Shown: positions 1 to 7,620 of the stretch, piece after piece | Position numbering within the stretch: the stretch's first letter is position 1 | Layout: the number at the start of each line of letters is the position of its first letter | Source: Corynebacterium urogenitale | GTDB taxonomy: Bacteria > Actinomycetota > Actinomycetes > Mycobacteriales > Mycobacteriaceae | Assembly (NCBI RefSeq): GCF_009026825.1 | Contig: NZ_CP045032.1 | Span: 2,046,001-2,110,000 of the forward strand | Direction of reading: 5' to 3' | DNA: 64,000 bases | Translations under genes and position numbers: made by a program | Notes under the pieces: model-generated | Seen by the model: the letters and a program-made list of their open reading frames with translations, nothing else | What the model was told of the DNA's origin: nothing | Database searches by the model: none

Positions 1-1
1 C

Positions 2-931
2 TTTGACCCAACCCAATGGCGCGAAGTCCCAGGCTTCGAGTTCACGGACATCACCTACCACCGGCACGTCGGCGAGGAGCGTAAAGATGGCATCGTGCGC
101 ATCGCCTTCGACCGCCCGGAGGTGCTCAACGCCTTCCGCCCGCACACCGTCGATGAGCTTTACCGGGCCCTCGACCACGCACGGCGTAGCCCCGACGTGG
201 GAACCATCCTGCTCACCGGCAACGGCCCGAGCCCCAAGGATGGCAAGTGGGCCTTCTGCTCCGGCGGCGACCAGCGCATCCGTGGGCGTTCCGGTTACCA
301 ATACGCCACCGAGCATGATTCCGACGTCACCGCGGCGACGGCCGACACCATTGATGAAGCCCGGTCTAAGGCCGAAGGCGGGCGCCTGCACATCCTCGAG
401 GTGCAGAGGCTGATCCGCACGATGCCGAAGGTGGTAATTTGCCTGGTCAATGGTTGGGCTGCGGGTGGCGGGCACAGCCTCCACGTGGTCTGCGACCTGA
501 CGCTGGCCTCCCGCGAGCATGCGCGATTCAAGCAGACGGACGCGGACGTGGGGTCCTTCGACGCTGGCTATGGCTCCGCGTACCTCGCTAAGCAGGTTGG
601 GCAGAAGTTCGCGCGGGAGATCTTCTTCCTGGGCGATACCTACGATGCGGAGACGATGCACCGCATGGGTGCCGTCAATGCCGTGGCCGATCACGCAGAG
701 CTGGAGGCTACCGCGATTGAGTGGGCGCGCAAGATCAACACCAAATCCCCGACTGCGCAGCGCATGCTGAAGTTCGCCTTCAACCTGACGGACGATGGAC
801 TGATGGGCCAGCAGGTGTTTGCCGGCGAAGCAACGCGCTTGGCCTACATGACCGACGAGGCCGTGGAGGGGCGTGATTCCTTCTTGGAGAAGCGCGATCC
901 GCGATGGGAGAGCTTCCCTTACTACTACTAG
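2..931 (+). CDS. menB: 1,4-dihydroxy-2-naphthoyl-CoA synthase MenB (5' end outside window)
   Basis: MenB cyclises o-succinylbenzoyl-CoA to 1,4-dihydroxy-2-naphthoyl-CoA in menaquinone synthesis. It is a cytosolic crotonase-fold enzyme. The frame is open from base 2, so the start codon lies before the window. About 309 residues are visible, nearly the full family length. CSGGDQRIRG and GWAAGGGHSLH form the CoA/oxyanion region, and QTDADVGSFDAGYGSAYL is the MenB signature. The Asp in QTDADVG, rather than Gly, is what I recall of type II MenB such as the mycobacterial enzyme, which needs no bicarbonate. A GTG at 95 could be mistaken for the start, but it lies inside the conserved domain. menE and menA follow on the same strand. 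A strong hairpin terminator follows the stop. Confidence 0.95.
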   Translation, partial: FDPTQWREVPGFEFTDITYHRHVGEERKDGIVRIAFDRPEVLNAFRPHTVDELYRALDHARRSPDVGTILLTGNGPSPKDGKWAFCSGGDQRIRGRSGYQYATEHDSDVTAATADTIDEARSKAEGGRLHILEVQRLIRTMPKVVICLVNGWAAGGGHSLHVVCDLTLASREHARFKQTDADVGSFDAGYGSAYLAKQVGQKFAREIFFLGDTYDAETMHRMGAVNAVADHAELEATAIEWARKINTKSPTAQRMLKFAFNLTDDGLMGQQVFAGEATRLAYMTDEAVEGRDSFLEKRDPRWESFPYYY

Positions 932-974
932 GGATTACTCCTAGGGACGACGGCTAAGTTCCTAGGGTTTTCAG

Positions 975-1000
975 GGCCCGGGAAGTTATCCCGGGCCTTT
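975..1000 (+). terminator. Rho-independent terminator after menB
   Basis: A perfect 8-bp stem (ggcccggg / cccgggcc) with a 7-base loop ends in ttt. It lies 44 bases after the menB stop. Confidence 0.8.
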
Positions 1001-1112
1001 ACGCAACCTGGGCAGCTTGTGGTGGCCCCGCTCTTTTTGGGGGCGGGCCCACTTTTTCATCGGCAGAAGAGCGCTTTCATGGGGAAAGAGCTACGATGGA
1101 ACACATCAATGC

Positions 1113-1141
1113 TTGACACTCCCCACTATTTTTCTTAGGGT
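1113..1141 (+). promoter_or_regulatory. Consensus-like sigma-70 promoter for the 1314 gene
   Basis: TTGACA (1113-1118) and TAGGGT (1136-1141) are separated by exactly 17 bases. The predicted transcription start near 1149 gives a leader of about 165 bases before the ATG at 1314. The gap 1001-1313 holds this promoter and the leader structure listed next. I see no convincing gene in it. Confidence 0.6.
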
Positions 1142-1206
1142 GAGGTTTCATAAGACTGCCAGTTTTCACCGAAGGGCAGAATGCCATTTCAAGGCACGCG
1201 CCCTAT

Positions 1207-1247
1207 GGGCTCTCATTCACCGTGAGCCCTAAGGAATCTCATTCACC
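1207..1247 (+). promoter_or_regulatory. Structured leader: hairpin plus 11-base direct repeat
   Basis: gggctc (1207-1212) pairs with gagccc (1224-1229) to form a hairpin. The loop-side sequence tctcattcacc occurs at 1211-1221 and again at 1237-1247. In one alternative fold the second copy could replace the first. A regulatory role is inference. It matches no riboswitch class I know. Confidence 0.3.
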
Positions 1248-1313
1248 TTCAGAACTGTCAACCCAAAAACTCTGGAGAGCTACCCCAGACAACACACCGG
1301 AAGGAGTGACCCG

Positions 1314-1736
1314 ATGCTTTCCCGCCTGAAGAAGTTCCTCGCCCCCTTACGAGCAGCTCGAACATCGAGTCACTCGGGTTCTATCCGCGCACTCACCCCA
1401 GCTCATACGCGGATCATCAACCGCGAACCCGTCCTCGTTCCAGTTGGCGCACGGATTCCACTACCCGATGGTTCCTGGCTACCAGCAACCGAACGTCGAC
1501 TCGCCCGCTACTTCCGTGCAGAAGCCGACCTAGCAACGCCTTCACTCAACGCCCTAGACACGCGTAGCCCCAGCTACCTCAATGTCATCAGCTACTTGGT
1601 GGACGTGGGTCGCACCCCCGCAACCTCGATGGATGCTCAAGAGGCTTTCGTGGCGATTCACGGCCGTGTTCCAGGCCCAATCGAACTGGATATTATTCGT
1701 ACGCAGCTCAAGCAGTTCGGTTTCCTCGCCGACTAG
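1314..1736 (+). CDS. Conserved-looking hypothetical protein, 140 residues
   Basis: I do not recognise this protein. The start is well supported: aaggag lies about 8 bases before the ATG and a good promoter lies upstream. The N-terminus is basic and Arg/Ser/Ala-rich (LKKFLAPLRAARTSS). The middle is Pro-rich with PVGARIPLPDGSWLPATERR, and the C-terminal 60 residues look helical (SMDAQEAFVAIHGRVPG). There is no signal peptide, membrane segment or catalytic motif. Its position between menB and menE need not mean a role in menaquinone synthesis, since it has its own promoter and a terminator separates it from menB. It may be lineage-specific. Confidence 0.6.
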   Translation: MLSRLKKFLAPLRAARTSSHSGSIRALTPAHTRIINREPVLVPVGARIPLPDGSWLPATERRLARYFRAEADLATPSLNALDTRSPSYLNVISYLVDVGRTPATSMDAQEAFVAIHGRVPGPIELDIIRTQLKQFGFLAD

Positions 1737-1740
1737 CAAC

Positions 1741-1831
1741 AAGCCCTCCCTACCCAAGCCCTCGCTGTCCAAACTTTCACTGCCCGAACTCTCACTGTCC
1801 CCAGCCCTCGCTGTCCCGCCCCTCACTGTCT
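1741..1831. repeat. Degenerate 10-base repeats before menE
   Basis: CTCRCTGTCY occurs at 1761-1770, 1791-1800, 1807-1816 and 1822-1831, with a weaker copy near 1775. It lies in a pyrimidine-rich strip between the 140-residue gene and menE. The function is unknown, and slipped-strand expansion is possible. Confidence 0.5.
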
Positions 1832-1842
1832 CAGGGGTTGTC

Positions 1843-1848
1843 TACACT
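1843..1848 (+). promoter_or_regulatory. -10 element for a leaderless menE transcript
   Basis: TACACT is followed by exactly seven bases and then ATG at 1856, so transcription would start at the start codon. No ribosome binding site lies before this ATG, which fits leaderless translation. Confidence 0.45.
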
Positions 1849-1855
1849 TCGAGTC

Positions 1856-3133
1856 ATGAGTACTGCACTGCGCACGGTCATCGCCGATCCCTCTAACTTG
1901 CCCCCCTTGATCGCTGCTTTGGCCGAGGTCCTGGAGGGAAGCCAGTCCTACCTCCCCCTACCACCGGCCTCCACTCCCGCGGCCACTGTGGCCAACGAGG
2001 ACCTCGCCTCGCTGATGCGAGCCGGCACAGAGATCATGCCAGGGACTCTCATCGCCTGCACTTCTGGTTCCACGGGCACCCCGAAGGGAGCCCTGTTGAC
2101 CGCCAGCAACCTGCGCTCCTCCGGCGAGGCGACCGCCGCCTATCTCCAAGAGACGTTCGGCTCCAAACCCGGCGCGTGGCTCCTCACGCTCCCTCCGCAC
2201 CACATTGCAGGTCTGCAAGTCATCCTCCGCAGTATCTCCGCAGGCTGCACCCCGCTCGTCGCCTCCCACTTAGTCGACTCCGCACCATTCACCGTCGAGA
2301 GTTTCATCGCCGATACCGAGCGCCTGCAGCAGGCTTACCCAGATCGGGACCTCTACACCTCCCTCGTTCCCACCCAGCTCGAGCGGCTCGCCGCAAACCC
2401 CGGCACTCCACAGCGCACCGCAGCACTCGAGGCACTAGCCTCCTATTCCGCAATCCTCGTCGGCGGGGCCGCCAGCCGCACCGAGCTCATCGACTCGCTC
2501 CGTGCCCAAGGCATACACCTCACCCTGACGTACGGCTCCAGCGAAACCGCAGGTGGAATGGTCTACGACGGGCACCCACTACCCGGCGCCAGCGTCACCA
2601 TCGAAGATCCTGACGATACCGGTCGCGGCCGCGTGATTCTCTCCGGCCCCATGGTCGCCCGCGGATACCGGAACGCCCCAGGTAGCCCAGCCTTTCCGCT
2701 CGCCGGGACGTTCGTCACTTCCGACCTTGGCACCATGACCGACGCCGCCCTCTCCATCCTCGGACGCGCCGATGGAGCCATCAACTCAGCCGGTTACAAA
2801 GTCCTCCCCGAGGATGTCGAGCGTGCAGTACACGCCACGCTCCCAGAAGTCACCCTCGCCGATGGCAGCACCGTGCCCACACAAACCCTGTGCGCCACCG
2901 GCATCGAAGATCCCCAATTCGGCCAAGCGATCGCATTGGCGATAGAGGGTGGCGTCGAAGAAAAGGACGGTCACCACAAGCCAACCGACATCACCACACA
3001 GGTGCGCGACGCCCTACGCGGCCGGGTTACGAAGCACTTGATTCCACAGCGGGCCGTGCTCGTTTCGCAGTTGCCAACAAGCGGCCCCGGCAAGATCAAT
3101 CGCAAGGAGGTCGCGAAGATTTTCCAGCAGTAG
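1856..3133 (+). CDS. menE: o-Succinylbenzoate-CoA ligase MenE
   Basis: MenE adenylates o-succinylbenzoate and joins it to CoA, giving the MenB substrate. It belongs to the ANL adenylate-forming family. The P-loop CTSGSTGTPKG is at about residues 68-78, TYGSSETAGG is the A5-type motif, SDLGTM lies in the TSDLG-type hinge region, and PTSGPGKINRKEV near the C-terminus carries the catalytic lysine region. At 425 residues it is shorter than typical acyl-CoA ligases, as actinobacterial MenE usually is. I chose ATG 1856 over a TTG 18 bases upstream because a -10 element sits just ahead of it. One copy of the repeated motif GGTGGCGTCG lies inside the gene at 2948. Confidence 0.92.
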   Translation: MSTALRTVIADPSNLPPLIAALAEVLEGSQSYLPLPPASTPAATVANEDLASLMRAGTEIMPGTLIACTSGSTGTPKGALLTASNLRSSGEATAAYLQETFGSKPGAWLLTLPPHHIAGLQVILRSISAGCTPLVASHLVDSAPFTVESFIADTERLQQAYPDRDLYTSLVPTQLERLAANPGTPQRTAALEALASYSAILVGGAASRTELIDSLRAQGIHLTLTYGSSETAGGMVYDGHPLPGASVTIEDPDDTGRGRVILSGPMVARGYRNAPGSPAFPLAGTFVTSDLGTMTDAALSILGRADGAINSAGYKVLPEDVERAVHATLPEVTLADGSTVPTQTLCATGIEDPQFGQAIALAIEGGVEEKDGHHKPTDITTQVRDALRGRVTKHLIPQRAVLVSQLPTSGPGKINRKEVAKIFQQ

Positions 3134-3261
3134 CGGACTTGTTCCGAGAATAACAGGAACGGAAGGACGCGCTTTGTCATCGACTCGCCTACTGATCCCT
3201 GCACGCCGCGGACTACAGTAAGGGAGTTGATTTCCGCACAGTTCACTGGAGGATCACCCAC

Positions 3262-4173
3262 ATGACTGAGGGCACCACCCCGGCCCACAACGGCGCACGC
3301 TACTCGGGCGCCAGCTTCGGCGAATGGCTCGAAGGAGCGCGACCCCACACGTGGGCCAACGCCTTCGCCCCAGTGCTTGCAGGCACCGCAGCAGCTCAAC
3401 TTGGCGGTGGCGCGGACTGGCTGCGAGCTATTCTGGCGGCGATCGTGGCACTGGCTCTCATCATCGGCGTGAACTACGCCAACGACTACTCAGACGGTAT
3501 TCGCGGTACCGACGACGACCGCTCCGGCCCGCTGCGCCTCACCGGGTCAGGACTGGTCGAGCCCAAGAAGGTGAAGTACGCAGCGTTTCTTAGTTTCGCG
3601 GTGGCGGGTGTGGCCGGTGTTGGGCTGAGCTTCATGAGTGCCCCGTGGCTGATCCTCATCGGCGCGGCATGCATCCTCGGCGCGTGGTTCTACACAGGGG
3701 GTAAGAATCCTTATGGCTACCGTGGCCTTGGGGAGGTCGCAGTCTTCATCTTCTTCGGTTTGGTCGCGGTTCTCGGCACGGAGTTCACCCAGACGGACAC
3801 CGCGTCGTGGCGCGGCGTTGCCATGGCCGTTGCTGTCGGCGCACTGTCCAGCTCTGTCAATCTGGCTAATAACTTGCGCGATATCCCCACCGACCGCGAG
3901 GCCGGCAAGATCACCCTCGCTGTCCGTTTAGGCGACGCCAACACCCGCTACCTATGGCTTTCCCTCATCGGTATCGCAGTATTGCTGACGGTGGTGATGT
4001 CTGTCGGCCACTGGCCAGCGTTGCTGGGGCTGATCGCTGTTCCTTTGTGGGGTATCGCTGCGCAACCGGTCATGAGGAAGGCCATGGGGCGTGAGCTCAT
4101 CCCCGTGCTGGGGCTGGTCGGCCGCGGCATGCTGCTGTGGAGTGTCGTCATGCTTCTCGGTGCGTTTCTCTAG
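3262..4173 (+). CDS. menA: 1,4-dihydroxy-2-naphthoate polyprenyltransferase MenA
   Basis: MenA transfers a polyprenyl chain to dihydroxynaphthoate and releases CO2, forming demethylmenaquinone in the membrane. It is a UbiA-family prenyltransferase of 303 residues with about eight or nine membrane segments. NYANDYSDGIRG and the acidic stretch TDDDRSGPLRLTGSG form the first Mg-prenyl-diphosphate site, and NLRDIPTDREAGKITLAVRLG forms the second. GGAGG lies about 8 bases before ATG 3262. It follows menE by 128 bases on the same strand. The last coding bases run into a repeat-rich intergenic region. Confidence 0.93.
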   Translation: MTEGTTPAHNGARYSGASFGEWLEGARPHTWANAFAPVLAGTAAAQLGGGADWLRAILAAIVALALIIGVNYANDYSDGIRGTDDDRSGPLRLTGSGLVEPKKVKYAAFLSFAVAGVAGVGLSFMSAPWLILIGAACILGAWFYTGGKNPYGYRGLGEVAVFIFFGLVAVLGTEFTQTDTASWRGVAMAVAVGALSSSVNLANNLRDIPTDREAGKITLAVRLGDANTRYLWLSLIGIAVLLTVVMSVGHWPALLGLIAVPLWGIAAQPVMRKAMGRELIPVLGLVGRGMLLWSVVMLLGAFL

Positions 4174-4227
4174 GCGCCCCTAGGCGCGGCTTCCCCTTCG
4201 CCACGCGAACCCATCATTGTCAGCTAA

Positions 4228-4286
4228 TGCCAGGTTTTTGGAGGAAATCAGCACCAAAACCACCCAAAACACGGCAAAACCTGACA
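4228..4286. repeat. 59-bp element with terminal inverted repeats, copy 1
   Basis: The element begins tgccaggtttt and ends aaaacctgaca. These ends are inverted repeats with one mismatch. A second copy at 5087-5145 differs at one base. The two bracket the gntR gene, 860 bp apart in the same orientation. This looks like a miniature mobile or REP-like element. Confidence 0.7.
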
Positions 4287-4352
4287 CATGCCATCACTGC
4301 ACAACCCCTCTCCTCACCACCGTCGCCCGCAAACCCTGACACACCACCCTCG

Positions 4353-4450
4353 CCCGCTAACCCGCTACCATCGCCGCGCGGTAGCCCTCTACCACCACCG
4401 TCACCCGCTAACCCGCTACCATCGCCGCGCGGTAGCCCTCTACCACCACC
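4353..4450. repeat. Two exact 47-bp tandem repeats, each with a hairpin
   Basis: Copies at 4353-4399 and 4404-4450 are identical over 47 bases (period 51). A partial degenerate unit lies just upstream. Each contains gctacc...ggtagc, a 6-bp stem, and ggtag...ctacc, which can pair. They occupy most of the 4174-4574 gap together with the 59-bp element. No gene is visible there. Unit number may vary between strains. Confidence 0.75.
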
Positions 4451-4518
4451 TCGCGCAACACACCGCCGCGACTCATTTGAGCCACCTGTCCTGTACCGGC
4501 CTAAGCAATACACTGTGT

Positions 4519-4557
4519 TATAGTCTGTAATACAGATTGTATTATTAATAGCGATAC
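4519..4557 (+). promoter_or_regulatory. gntR promoter overlapping a palindromic operator
   Basis: TATAGT (4519-4524), preceded by TG one base upstream, is an extended -10. Directly after it, CTGTAATACAG (4525-4535) is a perfect odd palindrome covering the expected start point. GTAT-N11-ATAC (4539-4557) forms a second dyad. The layout suggests self-repression by the GntR protein encoded next. Confidence 0.5.
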
Positions 4558-4574
4558 AGGAGGGTGGCCTCAAC

Positions 4575-5156
4575 GTGTTCATCCACCTCAACCCCACCTC
4601 CACCATCCCAATATTCCAGCAGATCCACGACAGGATCATCGAGGGAATCGCCCGCGGAGAGATCCGCCATGGCGACAAACTCGACCCCGTGCGAAGGGTC
4701 GCTGCGGAATTTGGCATCAACCCAGCCACTGTCCAAAAGGCCTATGACCTGTTGCGGGCAGATGGTGTCGTGGTCACCGAAAAGAGAACGGGAAGTACAG
4801 TCCGCATTTCCGCACGGCCCACTGATGAACAGCGCGCCCAGCTGCGTGAAAAGCTCAACCGGACAGCATCCCGCGCGGCCATCCAAGGTTTCACCGAAGA
4901 GGAGATCCATGCCGAGTTGGCCAGCGTCCTCGCGGAAATCACAATCGCCGGTTCCAGCAAAGCCGAAAGCAATGGGCAGATCCGGAAGACAAGCGCCGTA
5001 AGAGGGCCACAAGTTCTGCAGCGTGGGGCCACTTCCGCCTCGGGAGCTCCCGACTCCAGTCGCACGGCCACCACCACGTCAGGAGATGCCAGGTTTTTGG
5101 AGGAAATCAGCACCAAAACCACCCAAAACACGGCGAAACCTGACAGGTCACCGTAG
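4575..5156 (+). CDS. GntR-family transcriptional regulator, YtrA type
   Basis: This is a DNA-binding repressor with the short YtrA architecture: a winged helix at about residues 1-75 and a brief helical dimerisation tail, not a large ligand domain. PIFQQIHDRIIEGIARGEI and NPATVQKAYDLLRADGVVV are the GntR wing-helix signatures. Translation starts at GTG 4575, about 10 bases after caggaggg. The last 25 or so residues are read from the second copy of the 59-bp repeat (5087-5145) and look unlike a conserved domain, so the original C-terminus has probably been replaced or extended. The membrane protein gene at 5257 follows on the same strand. YtrA regulators usually control an adjacent transporter or membrane operon. 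Confidence 0.85.
   Translation: MFIHLNPTSTIPIFQQIHDRIIEGIARGEIRHGDKLDPVRRVAAEFGINPATVQKAYDLLRADGVVVTEKRTGSTVRISARPTDEQRAQLREKLNRTASRAAIQGFTEEEIHAELASVLAEITIAGSSKAESNGQIRKTSAVRGPQVLQRGATSASGAPDSSRTATTTSGDARFLEEISTKTTQNTAKPDRSP
5087..5145. repeat. 59-bp element with terminal inverted repeats, copy 2
   Basis: Same sequence and orientation as 4228-4286, with one base changed. It lies inside the 3' end of gntR and supplies codons for that protein's C-terminus. Confidence 0.7.
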
Positions 5157-5256
5157 AACACCGCCAACGCCAGCACACGCCACCACCACCGCACTAGCCC
5201 AGCACACCCCAACCCCTGACACACCGCCACAAACACCAGAAAGGACGAAACCAACC

Positions 5257-6387
5257 ATGGCTTCCGCAGTCTTCCCGCTGACACTCGTGGCAATGATCGT
5301 AGCACTGACCGCCACCATCGCATTCACCCCGACCATCAGCACCCCAACAACCCCCCTCGGCGTCCGCGTGCCGAAAAATCACCTCGATGACCCCGCGGTC
5401 ACCCGCGCATTGAGAAACTTTCGCCGCATCGTCCTCGTCACCGGCGCCATCGCGGTCCTCGTCACGCTCGCTGCCTGGAATCAGCCGATCATCGCCTCTC
5501 TGACCACGTTCATCGTGGTGGCAGGCAGCCTGTTCGCTTACGTTTCCCCACGCAAAGGCATCATCGCCGCGAAGCAGCAGGGCCGCTGGTTCGACGACAT
5601 TGAAACCATCATCGCTGGCCGCGTTGCCCAGTCCCGTTTCCCACAAAAGCTCCGGGAACTCACCACACCACGTTTCCCTTGGATTTGGGTGCTGGGGTCC
5701 TTGTTGGCCATCTCAGCTTCGGTCGTTTTCGTTCTAACGCACTGGTCAGAGATCCCGGATGTCATCCCGACGCACTGGAATGGCTCGATGGAGGCTGATG
5801 CGTGGTCGGAGAAGTCGGTCGGTTCGGTGTTCTTCGCAACGTGGGTGGGCCTGGGAATGCTGGCGTTGCTGGCCGGTGTGGCCTCGACGATCCAGTGGGC
5901 TCACGTCCACAATCGTTCGGATCGCTCCATCAAGGGCAGCATTCGCACCGCAGCGAACTTGGCCGGTACGAATACCGCGCTGGGTGTGCTCATCTTCATG
6001 TTGTGCGTGCCAACGGCTTTTCTGCAGGTCGTGTCGGTGGTTCCGCAGTACATGGATCTTCTGCCGTTTGCGTTCACTAGTTTGTTGATCTGCGCTGCGC
6101 TGGGATCTGTGATCGTGCTTGCGATCGTTTACGTCACGATCAGCCGCGCGGATGACGCGCTACAGGGCATCGAGTTCGGCGATGAATCGGAGCTTGAGTC
6201 CCCGGATAATGACAAGTTCTACAAGTTGGGCATGTTTTATTACAACCCTGATGACCCGGCCGTCATGGTGGAGAAGCGCTTTGGCACGGGCATTGATTTC
6301 AATTACGCCCACTGGCAGGGGAAGGTCTTCCTGACGTTCGTCTTGCTCGTTCTCGTGGGTTCCCTCTCCCTCCCCTTCCTCCTCTAG
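5257..6387 (+). CDS. DUF1648-domain membrane protein (SdpI-like) with DUF5808-like tail
   Basis: An integral membrane protein of 376 residues with seven or eight hydrophobic segments. The central segment carries SEIPDVIPTHWNGSMEADAW, the DUF1648 signature also found in SdpI-type immunity proteins. The C-terminal YKLGMFYYNPDDPAVMVEKR resembles a DUF5808 module. I chose ATG 5257 because agaaagga lies about 10 bases upstream and the first helix starts right after it. Upstream in-frame sequence is repeat-derived. It is probably regulated by, and cotranscribed with, the preceding YtrA-type gene. A role in cell-envelope stress is only inferred from similar pairs in Firmicutes. Confidence 0.8.
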   Translation: MASAVFPLTLVAMIVALTATIAFTPTISTPTTPLGVRVPKNHLDDPAVTRALRNFRRIVLVTGAIAVLVTLAAWNQPIIASLTTFIVVAGSLFAYVSPRKGIIAAKQQGRWFDDIETIIAGRVAQSRFPQKLRELTTPRFPWIWVLGSLLAISASVVFVLTHWSEIPDVIPTHWNGSMEADAWSEKSVGSVFFATWVGLGMLALLAGVASTIQWAHVHNRSDRSIKGSIRTAANLAGTNTALGVLIFMLCVPTAFLQVVSVVPQYMDLLPFAFTSLLICAALGSVIVLAIVYVTISRADDALQGIEFGDESELESPDNDKFYKLGMFYYNPDDPAVMVEKRFGTGIDFNYAHWQGKVFLTFVLLVLVGSLSLPFLL

Positions 6388-6435
6388 TTTTCTCTCCTTC
6401 CCTTTCTGCCCGACGCCACCAGTCCGCTCCCACAG

Positions 6436-6474
6436 AACAACACCCCAAGGAACAAATGTTCGTGGGGTGTTGTG
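6436..6474. terminator. Bidirectional hairpin terminator
   Basis: aacaacacccc (6436-6446) pairs almost perfectly with ggggtgttgtg (6464-6474), and the loop itself contains the palindrome gaacaaatgttc. It lies between convergent genes ending at 6387 and 6496. Confidence 0.65.
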
Positions 6475-6495
6475 TCGCGTGAATACGGAGCGGGA

Positions 6496-6909
6496 TTAGC
6501 CGTCGAGGCGCTCCTCCAGCTGGCGGCGCATCTGCTGCTTGTGCTCACGGCGACCAGCGTCCCAGGTGTAGAGGGCATTGGTTGCCCGTAGGCGTTGCTT
6601 CTTGAAGATGAGCATGGATAGCGGCAGCGCGACGAGAAGCGCGAGGACCATGCTGATGAGCAATGGGAAGAATTTTGCCATGCCGAGCAGGATCACAGCG
6701 GAGTGGATGATGAAGGTCAGAACGATGAACAGTAGGAGGCGAAGCGCGCCGTAGATGAGGACATCTTTGAGAGCTTGTCCACCTAGCTTCGGTTTAGCCG
6801 TGGGGTCGGTTGCACCAGCAGCATTTGTCCCCTTCGCGGCGGTGTGGTGGGCCGCCGGATCCGCAGTGTTCTCGGCTGGATTCTGAGGCTGTTCACTCTG
6901 GTTAGTCAC
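6496..6909 (-). CDS. DUF4229-type small membrane protein
   Basis: A protein of 137 residues with a disordered Ala/Asn/Pro-rich N-terminus, two membrane helices at about residues 50-75 and 79-100, and a basic C-terminal tail (FKKQRLRATNALYTWDAGRREHK). This matches DUF4229 proteins, often found near menA in actinobacteria. The function is unknown. Translation probably starts at GTG 6909, because a TAATCT -10 element lies seven bases upstream. A longer in-frame reading from 7005 has no supporting signal. Confidence 0.7.
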   Translation of the reverse strand: MTNQSEQPQNPAENTADPAAHHTAAKGTNAAGATDPTAKPKLGGQALKDVLIYGALRLLLFIVLTFIIHSAVILLGMAKFFPLLISMVLALLVALPLSMLIFKKQRLRATNALYTWDAGRREHKQQMRRQLEERLDG

Positions 6910-6916
6910 GCTGTAC

Positions 6917-6922
6917 AGATTA
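6917..6922 (-). promoter_or_regulatory. -10 element, leaderless promoter of the DUF4229 gene
   Basis: TAATCT read on the minus strand, seven bases before GTG 6909. No ribosome binding site is present. Confidence 0.4.
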
Positions 6923-7167
6923 CGGTTGACCGTGGGCTTTGGCGAATCACCACGCACTCGCAGCAGTATGACTTCTTTCCTTGCACGTGAACTCTCGCCA
7001 AGCAAGCTTCTCCCCCCCCAACACGCTCACTCGCACAGAGCACGCTTGGGCACAGCACACATACTCGCGCCGCGCTGTCATTTTCCCCTACGATGGGGTG
7101 CAGTAGTTAAAGCAGTGAAACAATGCTGCTTTCCGCCACCCAACCCCTTTTTGGAGTGATAACCACC

Positions 7168-7578
7168 GTGGGTCGCCTGGTCATCCTGGTTCTCATCATC
7201 GTCACCATCGTTGTCCTGTGGAAAGCGTTCGGCCCGGGCTCCCGCACCGGCACTTCCGCCGGAGGACGCATGGGCTCAGGCGAATGGAAGAACCTCGGGC
7301 GTAAGAAGCAGCAGGAACTGCCCGCCAAGGGGCCCGACGATGATCCTGATTTCCTGTGGAATATCGAAAAGGAGCGCTTCAAGCAGCGCCGTGAGGCCGA
7401 GCGGAAGGCGGAGCGGGAAGCGGAAGAGTTACGTTTGCGCCGGAAGATGGAGCAAAAGTACGGCAAGAATGCGGACAATAGGGCGGACAAAAAGGCGGAT
7501 CATACTGACACTCCAGAGCCACCCCGCACGAAAGACGATCCGCAATCCACTCGGGACGACGATCCGCAGGCCAGCTAA
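7168..7578 (+). CDS. Small membrane-anchored, charged coiled-coil protein
   Basis: A protein of 136 residues, function unknown. One N-terminal membrane helix (VILVLIIVTIVVLW) is followed by a Gly/Ser linker and a highly charged helix rich in Arg, Glu and Lys (about residues 60-100) that should form a coiled coil, then an Asp/Pro-rich tail. I chose GTG 7168 because ggag lies 11 bases ahead. An ATG at 7123 in the same frame would add 15 residues. It sits divergent from the DUF4229 gene across an intergenic stretch of about 250 bases without other recognised signals. Confidence 0.65.
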   Translation: MGRLVILVLIIVTIVVLWKAFGPGSRTGTSAGGRMGSGEWKNLGRKKQQELPAKGPDDDPDFLWNIEKERFKQRREAERKAEREAEELRLRRKMEQKYGKNADNRADKKADHTDTPEPPRTKDDPQSTRDDDPQAS

Positions 7579-7620
7579 AGACAAACTCACTCTCCGAGCA
7601 AGCCCCAAGCAGGCCAGCAC

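Noticed and set aside
1017..1232. A 71-codon open frame between menB and the 140-residue gene
   Set aside because: It spans a terminator-adjacent stretch and the promoter of the next gene, has no ribosome binding site and an implausible composition.
4353..4450. CRISPR array
   Set aside because: There are only two adjacent copies with four-base gaps, no spacers and no cas genes.
4137..4530. Pro-rich open frames over the tandem repeats
   Set aside because: They are produced by repeat DNA open in several frames, with no start signals.
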